A stretch of DNA of 64,000 nt from Lachnospiraceae bacterium (GCA_902363835.1 CABJBM010000007.1:1-64000); one strand, 5' to 3'; counted from the stretch's first letter, positions 29,792 through 39,432 are shown. A program made the numbers and translations. The notes: a model not told the origin generated them from the letters alone.

Positions 29792-31135
29792 TTATTTCGC
29801 CAGGATCGCGCTTACTTTTTCATCCATCTGTGCAATGCCGTCATCAATTGATATGCTGCCTGTCATGATAGCGTCATGTGCTTCGTTTAAAACAGTCTCG
29901 ATTTCAGAGCTTTTTGGATTTACAGGCATCTCTAAGTATAAATTGGAAGTGTTAAGAGCTTCCACGCTGGTTCCGTCATCCTTTGGAAATCCCTCTGCGC
30001 TGGACACCAGATCAGCTACCGTACTGTTCATAACTGCCGGGATTGTGCCGGTGGAGGCAAGAATTTCTGCGCCGTCCTTTCCGCTTACAAAGTTTATGAA
30101 TTCCCATGCAAGATCCTTATGAGGAGCATTGGCGGGAATTGCCAGAGAGGTAATGGTGGCAAGGGTGGAGCCTGGTTCCACACCATCTGCATGAGGATAT
30201 TTTACAATGCCCCAATTGGTGCAGTCTGTGTATTCACCGGTACGGATCTTATCCATTATGGTGGAGATAAACCATGTCCCCATGTTCATCATTGCAACAT
30301 TTCCCTGGGCAAATGCGCCGGAATAATGTAAGCCGCTGGTCTTTAAGGTAGCATAGTCCTGGCATACCCCGTCCTCCTGCTGGTTTAAAACCATCTCATA
30401 ATATGGCTTTAAGAACTCATATTTTCCGTCCAGGATAGTGTTCTTTCCATCCAGAACCCCGAAAAGCTGTACGGCTGATCTCCAGGTATGGTAATGGGAG
30501 CCGTAAACCTCCTGCCCGGGAGTCTCAACGGTCAGGCTTCTTGCCAGAGCGTCATACTGTTCAAAGGTCATGTCATTGGTTGGATAAGCAACGCCTGCTT
30601 TGTCAAAAATGTCCTTGTTATAGAATAAAACCCAGAAATCATTGCGGAACGGAAGCTCATATAACTTTCCGTCAACCGTGATCTGATTCGTAAGGCCCTT
30701 GTACTGTGCCAGATCAACCCCTGCCGACTGGATGTAGCTGTCAAGAGGCTCTAATACACCCTTGTTCACAAGGGTCATATAGCCGGGAACATCCTTTACG
30801 GTAACCACATCAAAGTCAGAACCGCTTCCCGTAAGCTCTGTTGCCAAAACGGTCTGATAATCGGTAGAGCCTAAATCAACCATTTCAATCTTCACATCCG
30901 GATGTGCCTTTTCAAAAGCATCAATAAGAGGCTGATAATAGGTTGTGGAGCCGATATCCCATACAGACCATTTTAATGTAGTCTGTCCTCCTGCTGCCTC
31001 CGAAGCTTTTGTTGTTTCCGCTGCCGTGCCTTCTGTGGAAGCTGCCGTGGTTTCCTTTGAACCGCCGCTGCATCCGGCCAGACCGGCCGCAGCCATGGCA
31101 CAGGCCAGAACAATGCTCAGTGTCCTTTTTTTCAT
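29792..31135 (-). CDS. sugar-binding lipoprotein (system 1)
   Basis: A 447-residue extracellular solute-binding protein of family 1 with a lipoprotein signal (MKKRTLSIVLACAMAAAGLAGC, split by the lipobox at LAGC) and a Ser/Thr/Ala linker. The ATG at 31135 follows AGGAGG; the longer frame to 31198 is not supported. It heads the 12-gene operon and is divergent from the second YesM/YesN pair, which is the likely activator. Confidence 0.92.
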   Translation of the reverse strand: MKKRTLSIVLACAMAAAGLAGCSGGSKETTAASTEGTAAETTKASEAAGGQTTLKWSVWDIGSTTYYQPLIDAFEKAHPDVKIEMVDLGSTDYQTVLATELTGSGSDFDVVTVKDVPGYMTLVNKGVLEPLDSYIQSAGVDLAQYKGLTNQITVDGKLYELPFRNDFWVLFYNKDIFDKAGVAYPTNDMTFEQYDALARSLTVETPGQEVYGSHYHTWRSAVQLFGVLDGKNTILDGKYEFLKPYYEMVLNQQEDGVCQDYATLKTSGLHYSGAFAQGNVAMMNMGTWFISTIMDKIRTGEYTDCTNWGIVKYPHADGVEPGSTLATITSLAIPANAPHKDLAWEFINFVSGKDGAEILASTGTIPAVMNSTVADLVSSAEGFPKDDGTSVEALNTSNLYLEMPVNPKSSEIETVLNEAHDAIMTGSISIDDGIAQMDEKVSAILAK

Positions 31136-31204
31136 TGTATTCCCTCCTGATTTGATTTTCTTTTCAGTAAACCCCGTATTTGCCCTGTGATTTACCATGG
31201 CTAA

Positions 31205-31302
31205 ATTATAACGCGGGATAAAGGTTTTAAAAATGGAAATTATCTTTCATAATATTCACTTTTTATTCACACTTCATTTACACTTTGCTAAAACATGCAC
31301 TT
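31205..31302 (-). promoter_or_regulatory. promoter with upstream direct repeats for the polysaccharide operon
   Basis: A perfect -10 TATAAT (31210-31205) with a poor -35 (TTTTTA, 31233-31228) at 17 bases. Upstream, the pentamer AAGTG (minus strand) occurs four times, ending at 31257, 31270, 31281 and 31298 (spacing 13, 11 and 17). A weak -35 plus near-helical direct repeats is the usual layout of an AraC-type activator site, so YesN from 33358-34974 is the candidate. Confidence 0.45.
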
Positions 31303-31378
31303 TTTAATGATAAGCAGTAAAATTTCTCTTTTGTATACAACTTGACAAGGTTGTATTTAAAAACCAGCCTGTTTTTCA

Positions 31379-31407
31379 TTGACATTTTACAGCAAATAGG
31401 CTAACTT
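31379..31407 (+). promoter_or_regulatory. possible sigma-A promoter for the system-1 YesM/YesN genes
   Basis: Perfect -35 TTGACA (31379-31384), 17-base spacer and a weak -10 TAACTT (31402-31407), 58 bases before the kinase ATG. No other gene-like content lies in the 330-base divergent gap. Confidence 0.45.
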
Positions 31408-31465
31408 GTAGATATAAAAACCATTTCCATAGTCTATTAAAGGAAAGAAGGGACACATTTTTATT

Positions 31466-33352
31466 ATGTGGAAAAAACTCTTCCCCAAAACCATACGGGG
31501 TAAAATCATGATTCTTACGGCAGCAATTACGCTGCTCATCACCGTTCTTACCACAACTGTCTGTTTCTCGGTTTTCCAGTCTTTTTTAAGAAAAAACCAG
31601 ATTCAGTCTGTGGAATTCAGCCTTTCAGTCGTAAGCAATAATATCGGGGCAGATATGAAGGATATTATCTACTTCAGCAAATGGTGCTGCTCCAACAGCG
31701 CCATCCTGGATTATTTAGAAGCCTTTAAAGACCAGCCAAAGCTTCCCACCGCCTCTAAGGATTTTGACAACCTGCGTCCCATGGCCCTTTCCACCCACAG
31801 CCGTTTAAAAGAAGAATATTATAAATATTTTAACACCCGGTCCAATGAATACATGTCCAGGGTCATTGTCTCTTCTTCCAACGAAAGGAATTTCCTTCAA
31901 ATGGCGGCTGCGGCCAATTCTACCTCTTCTTATGCGGCCAGGCTCATCAGGAATAAAGATTTCTTTGAAAAGCTTTATAATGCCAATGACTTTCTCTGGA
32001 TCGGCCTGGTAAAGGACCCCTTTTCCAATATAGGCCGGGAACAGTTCATTCCCATTGTCCGTCCGGTTTCCAATGAATTTAATTCAGAGATCATTGGCTG
32101 GACCTATGTGGAAATATCTTCACGGCTTTTTACCGATTATCTGGCCTCCTATCCTCTTCCTGAGGACAGCATGCTTTTTATTACCATTGGAGATAAAAAC
32201 TATGGCTTTGATTCAAAAGGCTTAAAGGAAACAGAATTACCCTACAGCAACCCGGTGAAACTAACGGGAAAGGAATTCCAGTCAAAGGAAACAAAGGTCC
32301 TCTCCGTTTCCATGAACAACGGAAAAAAACGGATTCTGGTGGAGCGGCCCATAGAGGGCATGGACGGCTGGAGCTTGTCCCAGGTACTTTCTGAGCAGCA
32401 GTTCGGGCAGCAGAAAAACTTATACACCCTTTTTATCGCGGGAATCTGTCTTACCATTGTCTCCTTAGGCCTGCTTTTAGCCTTCCTTTTAAATAAGATC
32501 ATCATGGAACCCATTCGGAAACTCAGCGGAAAGATCCACAATATTTCCGCCGGAGACTTTTCCAGGGATACTGCTATTGAATGGAATCATGAGCTGGGAC
32601 AGGTAGGCCGGGGAATCAATGACATGTCGGAAAATATCATCACTCTCATGGAAAAGCGGGTGGCTGACGAAAAGCAGAAAAAGGATTTAGAATACCAGAT
32701 CCTGCAAAGCCAGATCAACCCCCATTTCCTATATAATACCTTAAATTCCATCAAATGGATGGCAACCATTCAGAATGCAGACGGAATCGCAGATATGACC
32801 ACCGCCCTGGCAAGGCTTCTGAAAAATGTCTCAAAAGGAAACGCTTCCATGATCCCTTTAAGGGAGGAACTGGATCTGGTAAAGGATTATTTTCTGATCC
32901 AGAAATACCGCTACGGCGGCAGCGTTACCATTGAATATTTTATTGAGTCCCAGGACTTGTACGACTGCGGAATCCACCGTTTTACTCTCCAGCCAATTAT
33001 TGAAAATGCCTTGTTCCACGGAATAGAGCCTGCGAAAACAGCAGGCAGGATCACGGTTTCGGCCAGGAGTGAAAATCTGGGTTCAAAAAAGGCCCTGAGA
33101 ATTGATATTACGGATAACGGCATCGGAATGTCCCAGGATACCATAGACAAGGTTCTCCTTGAGGAAACCGACAGCCAGAACAAGACGGAATTTTTCCGGC
33201 ACGTGGGAATCAGCAATGTAAACAGGCGCATACAATATGACTTCGGCCAGGAATACGGGATCACCATTGCCAGCTGCCCGGGCAAATTCACCACCATGAC
33301 CATTTTAATACCTTATGTCCTTTATTCAGAAAATCAAGTAACCGAAAGGTGA
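31466..33352 (+). CDS. sensor histidine kinase, YesM type (system 1)
   Basis: A 628-residue membrane kinase with helices at ~13-36 and ~318-340 flanking an extracellular sensor domain, then HAMP, the His_kinase motif QSQINPHFLYNTLNSIKWM and an HATPase domain (DITDNGIGMSQD). It is followed 5 bases later by its response regulator. The ribosome site (GAAGGGA) is unusually far, about 15 bases, from the ATG, so the start is somewhat uncertain. Confidence 0.92.
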   Translation: MWKKLFPKTIRGKIMILTAAITLLITVLTTTVCFSVFQSFLRKNQIQSVEFSLSVVSNNIGADMKDIIYFSKWCCSNSAILDYLEAFKDQPKLPTASKDFDNLRPMALSTHSRLKEEYYKYFNTRSNEYMSRVIVSSSNERNFLQMAAAANSTSSYAARLIRNKDFFEKLYNANDFLWIGLVKDPFSNIGREQFIPIVRPVSNEFNSEIIGWTYVEISSRLFTDYLASYPLPEDSMLFITIGDKNYGFDSKGLKETELPYSNPVKLTGKEFQSKETKVLSVSMNNGKKRILVERPIEGMDGWSLSQVLSEQQFGQQKNLYTLFIAGICLTIVSLGLLLAFLLNKIIMEPIRKLSGKIHNISAGDFSRDTAIEWNHELGQVGRGINDMSENIITLMEKRVADEKQKKDLEYQILQSQINPHFLYNTLNSIKWMATIQNADGIADMTTALARLLKNVSKGNASMIPLREELDLVKDYFLIQKYRYGGSVTIEYFIESQDLYDCGIHRFTLQPIIENALFHGIEPAKTAGRITVSARSENLGSKKALRIDITDNGIGMSQDTIDKVLLEETDSQNKTEFFRHVGISNVNRRIQYDFGQEYGITIASCPGKFTTMTILIPYVLYSENQVTER

Positions 33353-33357
33353 CATTT

Positions 33358-34974
33358 ATGACGAAATTATTGATTGCCGATGATGAGCCATTGGTTCAGA
33401 TCGGAATAAAATCCATGTTAAACTGGGGAGATTACGGCATTGAGATCTGCGGAACCGCCATGAACGGAAAGGATGCCCTGGAAATGATCGAAGAATATTC
33501 CCCGGAAATTGTCATCACCGACATCCGCATGCCCATTATGAACGGGCTCACCCTGGCAAAGACCTGCCGGGAAACCTACGGAAACATCCCCCTGTTTATT
33601 TTTCTTACAAGCTATGAGGAATTCCAGCTCATTAAGGAGGCAATGGCCTATGAGGCAATAGACTATTTAATCAAGCTGGAATTAAACGCAAAAGCCCTGG
33701 AGGAAGCCGTAAAAAAGGCCCTCTCCCGTTTGGAAACCCTTCAGGTCTCCATGGAGTATAAGGATTCAGGGCGCCCTCTTTTGCAGAGCTATTACGAAAA
33801 GTTTTTTATGCGGCTTCTCCATAACCTGTTTGACAACGAGGAACAGTTTGAGCTTCAGTCCAGGGATCTTCGCCTGGATTTTTCCGAAACCTGTTATTTT
33901 ACGGCCCTTTGCCAGATCCGTGAGGAAGGCCGCAGGGATCTGGATCACGGAAAGCTCATGAACCTTTATAACAGCGCCCTGCAAATGGCAAAGGAAATCA
34001 TTGGAAGACATCTTCCCGCCTATGTGGTAAGCCTGGATATGAAGCACTTTGCAGTGGTATTTCACCTATCTGATCCGGCAGATTACCGGAAAGAGACTGT
34101 TCTTAACGCCTTTTGCAACACTGCCGATATGATCCGCAACTATTTTAATGTGACCGTTCTCACAGGGATCGGAACCCCGGTGAGTCAGCCCATGAAGATC
34201 AGCGAGTCCTACCAGGAAGCCCGCCAGGCCTTTGGACGGACCTCCCCGGAGCAGCCCATAGTGATGTTTACGGGCAGTGATGCTGCCTCTATCCGCAATG
34301 CCTTTAATATCTCCGTATTTAAAAATGAGATAACCAAGGCTTTCAATGAATTTGACACGGATATATTATACCGCACCCTGACTGAAATCATCCAATTGTT
34401 TGAAGCCCATCCCCTTCGGTTTTCCCAGGCAGCGGATGGGGCCTGCAACATTCTTTACCTGGCTCTTTCCCTTCTTCCCGACGGGGAGGAAAATATGGCG
34501 GAAATTTTTTCTTCCTACAGCGACGGTTACCGCTCCATTTACCGTTTTACCAATGTGGAGCAGATCGCCGAATGGATGACCATTTTCCGTGACGGCCTTT
34601 GTGATGTGCTGCGGTCCAAACGGAAAACCTATAAAGCCCATGTTATCACCAATGTGCAAAAATATATTAACAACCATGTATCCGAAAAGCTCAGCTTAAA
34701 CGAAGTGGCCGGAGTATTTGGACTAAGTCCCAATTATTTAAGCATCCTGTTTAAGAAAAACTGCGGGACCGGCTTTTCAGAATACATTGCCCAGGCAAAA
34801 ATCAACCGTGCCAAGGCCCTTTTTATGGAACAGGATGTAAAAATCTATGAGGCAGCCGACCAGCTGGGCTTTGAAAGCGCTTTTTATTTCAGCAAAGTTT
34901 TTAAAAAGGTCACCGGGATTTCTCCCCGGGAATTTATACAGCAAAATACCGTCAACCCTGACGAGAATAAATAA
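33358..34974 (+). CDS. response regulator, YesN/AraC type (system 1)
   Basis: A 538-residue regulator with receiver Asp55 (IVITDIRMP), a linker region and a C-terminal AraC DNA-binding domain (KYINNHVSEKLSLNEVAGVF.. to GISPREFIQ). I start at the ATG at 33358 with AAAGGTG upstream; a GTG at 33349 overlapping the kinase stop is less likely. It precedes the lyase gene by 12 bases and faces the operon it probably controls. Confidence 0.92.
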   Translation: MTKLLIADDEPLVQIGIKSMLNWGDYGIEICGTAMNGKDALEMIEEYSPEIVITDIRMPIMNGLTLAKTCRETYGNIPLFIFLTSYEEFQLIKEAMAYEAIDYLIKLELNAKALEEAVKKALSRLETLQVSMEYKDSGRPLLQSYYEKFFMRLLHNLFDNEEQFELQSRDLRLDFSETCYFTALCQIREEGRRDLDHGKLMNLYNSALQMAKEIIGRHLPAYVVSLDMKHFAVVFHLSDPADYRKETVLNAFCNTADMIRNYFNVTVLTGIGTPVSQPMKISESYQEARQAFGRTSPEQPIVMFTGSDAASIRNAFNISVFKNEITKAFNEFDTDILYRTLTEIIQLFEAHPLRFSQAADGACNILYLALSLLPDGEENMAEIFSSYSDGYRSIYRFTNVEQIAEWMTIFRDGLCDVLRSKRKTYKAHVITNVQKYINNHVSEKLSLNEVAGVFGLSPNYLSILFKKNCGTGFSEYIAQAKINRAKALFMEQDVKIYEAADQLGFESAFYFSKVFKKVTGISPREFIQQNTVNPDENK

Positions 34975-34986
34975 GGAGCATACATC

Positions 34987-36792
34987 ATGATTACAGAACT
35001 AGCAAATGACCAAAAGAAACCATTATCAAGCTTTACTCCCTTTCCCCAGGCCTCTGACCGGGCTTCCTGGAATTCTCTTCCTGAGGATCTCATAAGCCGC
35101 CTCATTAAAAACGGGGAAGCATTTTTAAATTTTGAATATCCTTCCTTAACAGCCACGGATTACATGGAGTTTACAAGAAACGGGAACAGAAGCCGATTCC
35201 AGGATAAACTGTTTTTAAGAAGGACCGTTCTCGATGCCCTGGTCCTGGCTGAATGCGCGGAATACAAGGGACGTTTCCTTGATGACATCATCAATGGGCT
35301 TTATTTGATCTGCGAGGAAAACGCCTGGCAGCTTCCTGCCCACAATTCCTACATCAGGGATACGGCTCCCCTTATCCTTCCCGATGTCACCCGGCCTGTC
35401 ATTGACCTCTTTGCAGCCGAAACAGCCTCAGTGCTGGCCGTGGCGGAATATCTTTTAAGGCAGGAGCTTGATTCCGTGACTCCCTTCCTTTCAAAGATGA
35501 TCAATAAAAATCTCAATGAACGGATCTTCATCCCTTATCTTAACGAACACTTCTGGTGGATGGGCGACGGGGTCAGCCATATGAACAACTGGACCGTCTG
35601 GTGTACCCAGAACGTGCTTCTCTCCGCCTTTACAAGAGAACTTCCCAAGGCCCAAAAGGAAAGCATATTTAAAAAAGCATGTAAGAGCGTGGATTACTTT
35701 CTGGCGGAATACGGGGAAGACGGCTGCTGCGATGAAGGCGCCCAGTATTACCGTCACGCAGGGCTTTGCCTGTTTAACTGTCTGGAGGTTTTAAATGGGA
35801 TTTCAGACAATGCCTTTTTCCCTGTCTATGAAATTGAGAAAATCAAAAACATTGCATCCTATATCCTGACCGCCCACATTGATGACGTCTATTATGTGAA
35901 TTTCGCTGACTGCTCTCCCATTGCCGGCCGGTGCGGAGCCAGGGAATTCCTGTTCGGCAAGAGAACAAATAATCCGGAGCTCATGTCCTTTGCCGCCTGG
36001 GATTACCAAAGCAGCGAAGATCCCCTGACAATCGGGGAACACAACCTGTTTTACCGTTTACAGGCAGTCTTTACCCACAGGGAAATGGTCTCCTTTGAAA
36101 AATCCCCCATTGTCCACCGGGATTTCTGGTATGAAAGCGTGGGACTTTTCATGGCCAGGGATGAGCATCTTTATCTGGCAGTAAAAGCCGGGGATAATGA
36201 CGACAGCCATAATCACAATGATACGGGAAGCTTTACCATTTACAAGGATGGAAAACCTATGTTTATTGATGTGGGCGTGGAGACTTATACAAAGAAAACG
36301 TTTTCAAAAGACCGTTATGACATCTGGACCATGCAGTCCCGCTATCATAACCTCCCCACCTTTTTTGACGGAGAGACCCAGATCATGCAAAAAGCCGGAG
36401 CTGATTACCGGGCGGAAAATGTGAATCATCAATTAGGAACCTCTGTCTGCCGGATTTCCATGGATCTGGCTTTTGCCTACCAGGATGAACGGATCAAATC
36501 CTATACCCGGAACATTGAATTTATAAAAGGAAAGGAAATCACCATATCCGACCATTATGAAGGAGAACTTCCCCATCCGGTATTATCTCTCATGTTTTAT
36601 GAGGAGCCGGTTATCAATGGAAAGACCGTTCAGGCAGGAAACTTAGGCGACTTCCTTATTGAAGGTGCATACAAAATACAAAAAGAAGTGATTCCCATCA
36701 CCGATGAACGATTAAGGACCTCATGGAAGCATGATATCTACCGGTTGCTGATCACAATGGAAAACAAAGATCTGACTTTAACCATCCGGTGA
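34987..36792 (+). CDS. heparinase II/III family polysaccharide lyase
   Basis: A 601-residue protein with an alpha/alpha-toroid N-terminal half (DGVSHMNNWTVWCTQN; DGCCDEGAQYYRHAG) and the heparinase II/III beta-sheet half containing the active-site-like DDSHNHNDTGSF and FIDVGVETY. The family cleaves uronic-acid polysaccharides by beta-elimination, yielding the unsaturated ends that GH88 removes. No signal peptide is visible, so it probably acts on imported oligosaccharides; an extracellular depolymerase must lie elsewhere. It is cotranscribed with the YesM/YesN pair. AAGGAG precedes the ATG. Confidence 0.88.
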   Translation: MITELANDQKKPLSSFTPFPQASDRASWNSLPEDLISRLIKNGEAFLNFEYPSLTATDYMEFTRNGNRSRFQDKLFLRRTVLDALVLAECAEYKGRFLDDIINGLYLICEENAWQLPAHNSYIRDTAPLILPDVTRPVIDLFAAETASVLAVAEYLLRQELDSVTPFLSKMINKNLNERIFIPYLNEHFWWMGDGVSHMNNWTVWCTQNVLLSAFTRELPKAQKESIFKKACKSVDYFLAEYGEDGCCDEGAQYYRHAGLCLFNCLEVLNGISDNAFFPVYEIEKIKNIASYILTAHIDDVYYVNFADCSPIAGRCGAREFLFGKRTNNPELMSFAAWDYQSSEDPLTIGEHNLFYRLQAVFTHREMVSFEKSPIVHRDFWYESVGLFMARDEHLYLAVKAGDNDDSHNHNDTGSFTIYKDGKPMFIDVGVETYTKKTFSKDRYDIWTMQSRYHNLPTFFDGETQIMQKAGADYRAENVNHQLGTSVCRISMDLAFAYQDERIKSYTRNIEFIKGKEITISDHYEGELPHPVLSLMFYEEPVINGKTVQAGNLGDFLIEGAYKIQKEVIPITDERLRTSWKHDIYRLLITMENKDLTLTIR

Positions 36793-36973
36793 CAGCAGAA
36801 ATCCTTCTTTTAATTTTTTATGAACGGAAAATTGATGCTTACAGGTGAAGCTTTTCAGCAAATTGATTTAAATATGAACTACATAGATGCCCTCCATTTA
36901 GCTAATAGATGACAGGATACAGGATATTGTCTATAAGATTGTAGCACATTTTTTTCTTGATAATATAATGTAG

Positions 36974-36990
36974 TATACCATGATGGTATA
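36974..36990. promoter_or_regulatory. palindrome upstream of the DUF4489 gene
   Basis: TATACCATGATGGTATA is a near-perfect 8+1+8 palindrome 42 bases before the DUF4489 start codon, just after a TATAAT. It could be an operator overlapping the transcription start. The rest of 36793-37032 shows nothing else clear. Confidence 0.4.
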
Positions 36991-37032
36991 ACGAAATATT
37001 CCTAATTTATTAAACAAAGTGGAGGCCACATC

Positions 37033-37572
37033 ATGAATGATCTTGATATGAGAATATGTGATTGCGAATGTGATGAATGCCAGGATTGCACGTGTAACTG
37101 TAACTGCACATGCGAACGGCCCAGAAAATACCTGAAACCTAACAGAACAATATTAAAATGCGGCACCCAGGGCAGCGTAACTCTGCCAGTAGCAACGGTC
37201 GCCGGCACAGCCTTTACTCTGGCTACTGTAAGCGTTGATTCAAAAAGCTTAAGAAACCCATGCATTAAATTTGAATTTGCAAGTAATATCGTAACGACCG
37301 CTGCTGTTATTACCTTAAACTTCCAGATATTCAAACAGTGCAAAGGCCAGCTGACTCCTATTCCTGTAGGATCTATCTGGACCTTCTCACGGCTTGTTGC
37401 TGTTACAGACAGTGACTCCTTCTCATTCTTTGTTTGCGACTGTGATGTCTGCAACGATGACTGCTGCACTTACAGCGTAGTTGCTACGGTTGCCGGCGTT
37501 GCTACGGTAGGCGTTACTGCCATTAACAATGCATCTCTTTCCGCAATCATCGTAGATAACGACTGCTTCTAA
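37033..37572 (+). CDS. DUF4489-type protein with Cys-rich N-terminus
   Basis: A 179-residue protein whose first 28 residues hold nine cysteines (CDCECDECQDCTCNCNCTC), followed by a beta-rich DUF4489-like domain starting at RTILKCGTQG and a second Cys cluster (CDCDVCNDDCC) near the end. No signal peptide or membrane helix. Proteins of this kind occur in spore-forming Clostridia; I infer a spore-surface structural role with disulfide cross-linking, given the collagen-like protein nearby. GGAGG lies 7 bases before the ATG. Confidence 0.75.
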   Translation: MNDLDMRICDCECDECQDCTCNCNCTCERPRKYLKPNRTILKCGTQGSVTLPVATVAGTAFTLATVSVDSKSLRNPCIKFEFASNIVTTAAVITLNFQIFKQCKGQLTPIPVGSIWTFSRLVAVTDSDSFSFFVCDCDVCNDDCCTYSVVATVAGVATVGVTAINNASLSAIIVDNDCF

Positions 37573-37635
37573 TTCCGACTTTTAATGGTGGGTACAAGGG
37601 ATGTATGTCCAATAGCTGCATAAACTAACTTTCTT

Positions 37636-37683
37636 TCATAGATAGGGTATTTAGCTGAACCCAGCTGAATGCTCTATCTATGA
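37636..37683 (+). promoter_or_regulatory. long hairpin between two DUF4489-type genes
   Basis: TCATAGATAG (37636-37645) pairs with CTATCTATGA (37674-37683), and inside it TAGCTG pairs with CAGCTGA around an AACC loop, making a stem of nearly 20 pairs. It has no T run, so it is more likely an mRNA processing or stability structure than a terminator. Confidence 0.55.
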
Positions 37684-37710
37684 GCTTTCAAATAAGGAGC
37701 TGTGGTCATT

Positions 37711-38307
37711 ATGTATAACCGCTTATTCGGAATGTCATGCCGTCCCAATTTTCCCTATTACAGACCAGTGAATAGGAATCCTCAGCCTGCCCAGCCAAAA
37801 AGCGTCAGCGTCAGCCACAGCCAGAATATACAAAAAAATCAGAAAAGCTTCTGTGATTTACCCTTTGCAAACCAGCATTTAATAAAAAGCACTGCCTTGG
37901 GAGGAATCATTTTACCTGACAATACAGACAAAAACGCTACATATAACGTAGCTTCACTTAATATGGATACCAACATCTGCAGGAATTTTTTAATTCACTT
38001 TAATTTTTCCTGTAATATAGCCACTACAAGCGCCCGCATGCATCTTAGATTCCAGCTGTTTAAACGGGGAACCGGCCAGGCATTTTCCACACCTGTCAGC
38101 TCCAGCTTAGTTTACGGCAGAAACGATAGCAGCGGGGAAACAAATATCTTTTCTTTCACGGCCTGTGACCGTGACTCCATAGGATGCAGATGCTGCAATT
38201 ACAGTGTATTTGTAGAAATTATGGGCTTTGATACCATCGGTACGGTTATGATCACAAATCCGGTTCTCATTGCATCTATCATAGAAAATAACAGTGAAAT
38301 TGTTTAG
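37711..38307 (+). CDS. second DUF4489-like protein
   Basis: A 198-residue paralogue of the gene before it. The shared core runs from the LGGIILPDNT segment through IHFNFSCNIATTSARMHLRFQLFKR to the Cys-containing CDRDSIGCRCCNYSVF and ends in ITNPVLIASII; compare FEFASNI..LNFQIFK and CDVCNDDCCTYSV in the neighbour. The N-terminus is Pro/Ser/Gln-rich instead of Cys-rich. I prefer the ATG at 37711, because a GTG at 37702 is only 2 bases from the AAGGAG. Confidence 0.7.
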   Translation: MYNRLFGMSCRPNFPYYRPVNRNPQPAQPKSVSVSHSQNIQKNQKSFCDLPFANQHLIKSTALGGIILPDNTDKNATYNVASLNMDTNICRNFLIHFNFSCNIATTSARMHLRFQLFKRGTGQAFSTPVSSSLVYGRNDSSGETNIFSFTACDRDSIGCRCCNYSVFVEIMGFDTIGTVMITNPVLIASIIENNSEIV

Positions 38308-38318
38308 AGGAGAATTTC

Positions 38319-39056
38319 ATGACAAATCAAACAAATATAAGCTTTAATAATTCTACCATAACGATTGAAGAAAATACGATCAAATGGGAAGATCATATGA
38401 TTAAAACAGAAAATATTTCCTGCATACAGTTAGGAAGCTTCCCTGATAAACCATTTCCAGTCCGTTTTGTTCTCATTTTATTGTTCATCGCTTTATCCGG
38501 TACCGGCCTGGTGACCATCATTGGTATGCTGCTGGCTCTGATCCTGTACCTGGGGGCCTGGATTTACAAGAACCGGAAGCAAAAAGAATTAAAGGGGATT
38601 CATTTTGAAACCCGTTCCGGCAAAGTTTACTCTTTCCTTTGTTCCAACGAAGAATTCACCCGTCAGGCTTATGACTTAATCAGTGACCGTATTTCAAAGA
38701 ACATCGGGGACTCAAGCCTTCAAATCAGCTTTTCCGGAGACGGAAAGATCATTGACGATTCTGAAGCAGCAAAGGAACCTGCTCCCGGCAGCCAGGTCTT
38801 AAACATCATGGCAAACAGAGTAAATGAACAAATAATCAGAGAACTGGAAAAACTATCCTTGCACTATATTCAAAACAATGAAATCAATAACGAAGCTTTA
38901 AACTTAATCGAGCAGGCAGCCCAGTCATTAGGTTCAAACAATAAACAAGAGGCAAAAAAACTCTTCAGCAGTTTTATCACCAAGGGGCTCATGAACGATT
39001 GCAACGAATTGGGGCTAAGTGCTTTAATCAATGAAATAAAAGCTAATATCTATTGA
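38319..39056 (+). CDS. membrane protein, possibly DUF6232-like
   Basis: A 245-residue protein with a short N-terminal beta-rich part (ITIEENTIKWEDHMI), two adjacent transmembrane helices at ~50-85 and a soluble C-terminal half that is largely helical. The N-terminal and membrane layout resembles DUF6232 proteins, but this is tentative. It starts 11 bases after the second DUF4489-like gene behind AGAGGAG and is probably cotranscribed with it. Function unknown. Confidence 0.7.
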   Translation: MTNQTNISFNNSTITIEENTIKWEDHMIKTENISCIQLGSFPDKPFPVRFVLILLFIALSGTGLVTIIGMLLALILYLGAWIYKNRKQKELKGIHFETRSGKVYSFLCSNEEFTRQAYDLISDRISKNIGDSSLQISFSGDGKIIDDSEAAKEPAPGSQVLNIMANRVNEQIIRELEKLSLHYIQNNEINNEALNLIEQAAQSLGSNNKQEAKKLFSSFITKGLMNDCNELGLSALINEIKANIY

Positions 39057-39129
39057 CCGGTATCTATTATGGAAATTTTTTTAACCTTATATCTGCAAGG
39101 TGAAATGGCTTATATGTTTACAGTCGGCG

Positions 39130-39178
39130 GCTCCTTTTTGATAAGTTGCGGAATATAAAATTCTTATCAAAAGGGAGC
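39130..39178 (+). terminator. terminator after the DUF4489 gene group
   Basis: A 16-bp stem GCTCCTTTTTGATAAG (39130-39145) with CTTATCAAAAGGGAGC (39163-39178), followed by ATTTTAG. The rest of 39179-39430 shows no gene or clear structure. Confidence 0.6.
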
Positions 39179-39432
39179 ATTTTAGATTCCATAACATATC
39201 AAATATCCGGTAAGGAATAACTTTAAAAAATCTTCTGTTTCATGCTTGTTAAATAATCTACAATTCTTTGCGGACAAGTCCTTAGGGAAACTCCCTATGG
39301 CTCTATCCCCTCATTCATATTCATAAATCCGGAAATTCCCTCAATTATCCCGGAATATTTCCTTCTTCCTGGGCAGTGATATTGGCGTGACGATCATGTT
39401 GACTTATTTTCTAACAAACTTGTCATTCAATA

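Noticed and set aside
31321..31352. TTGACAAGG as a second promoter before the YesM gene
   Set aside because: No -10-like hexamer at a suitable distance.
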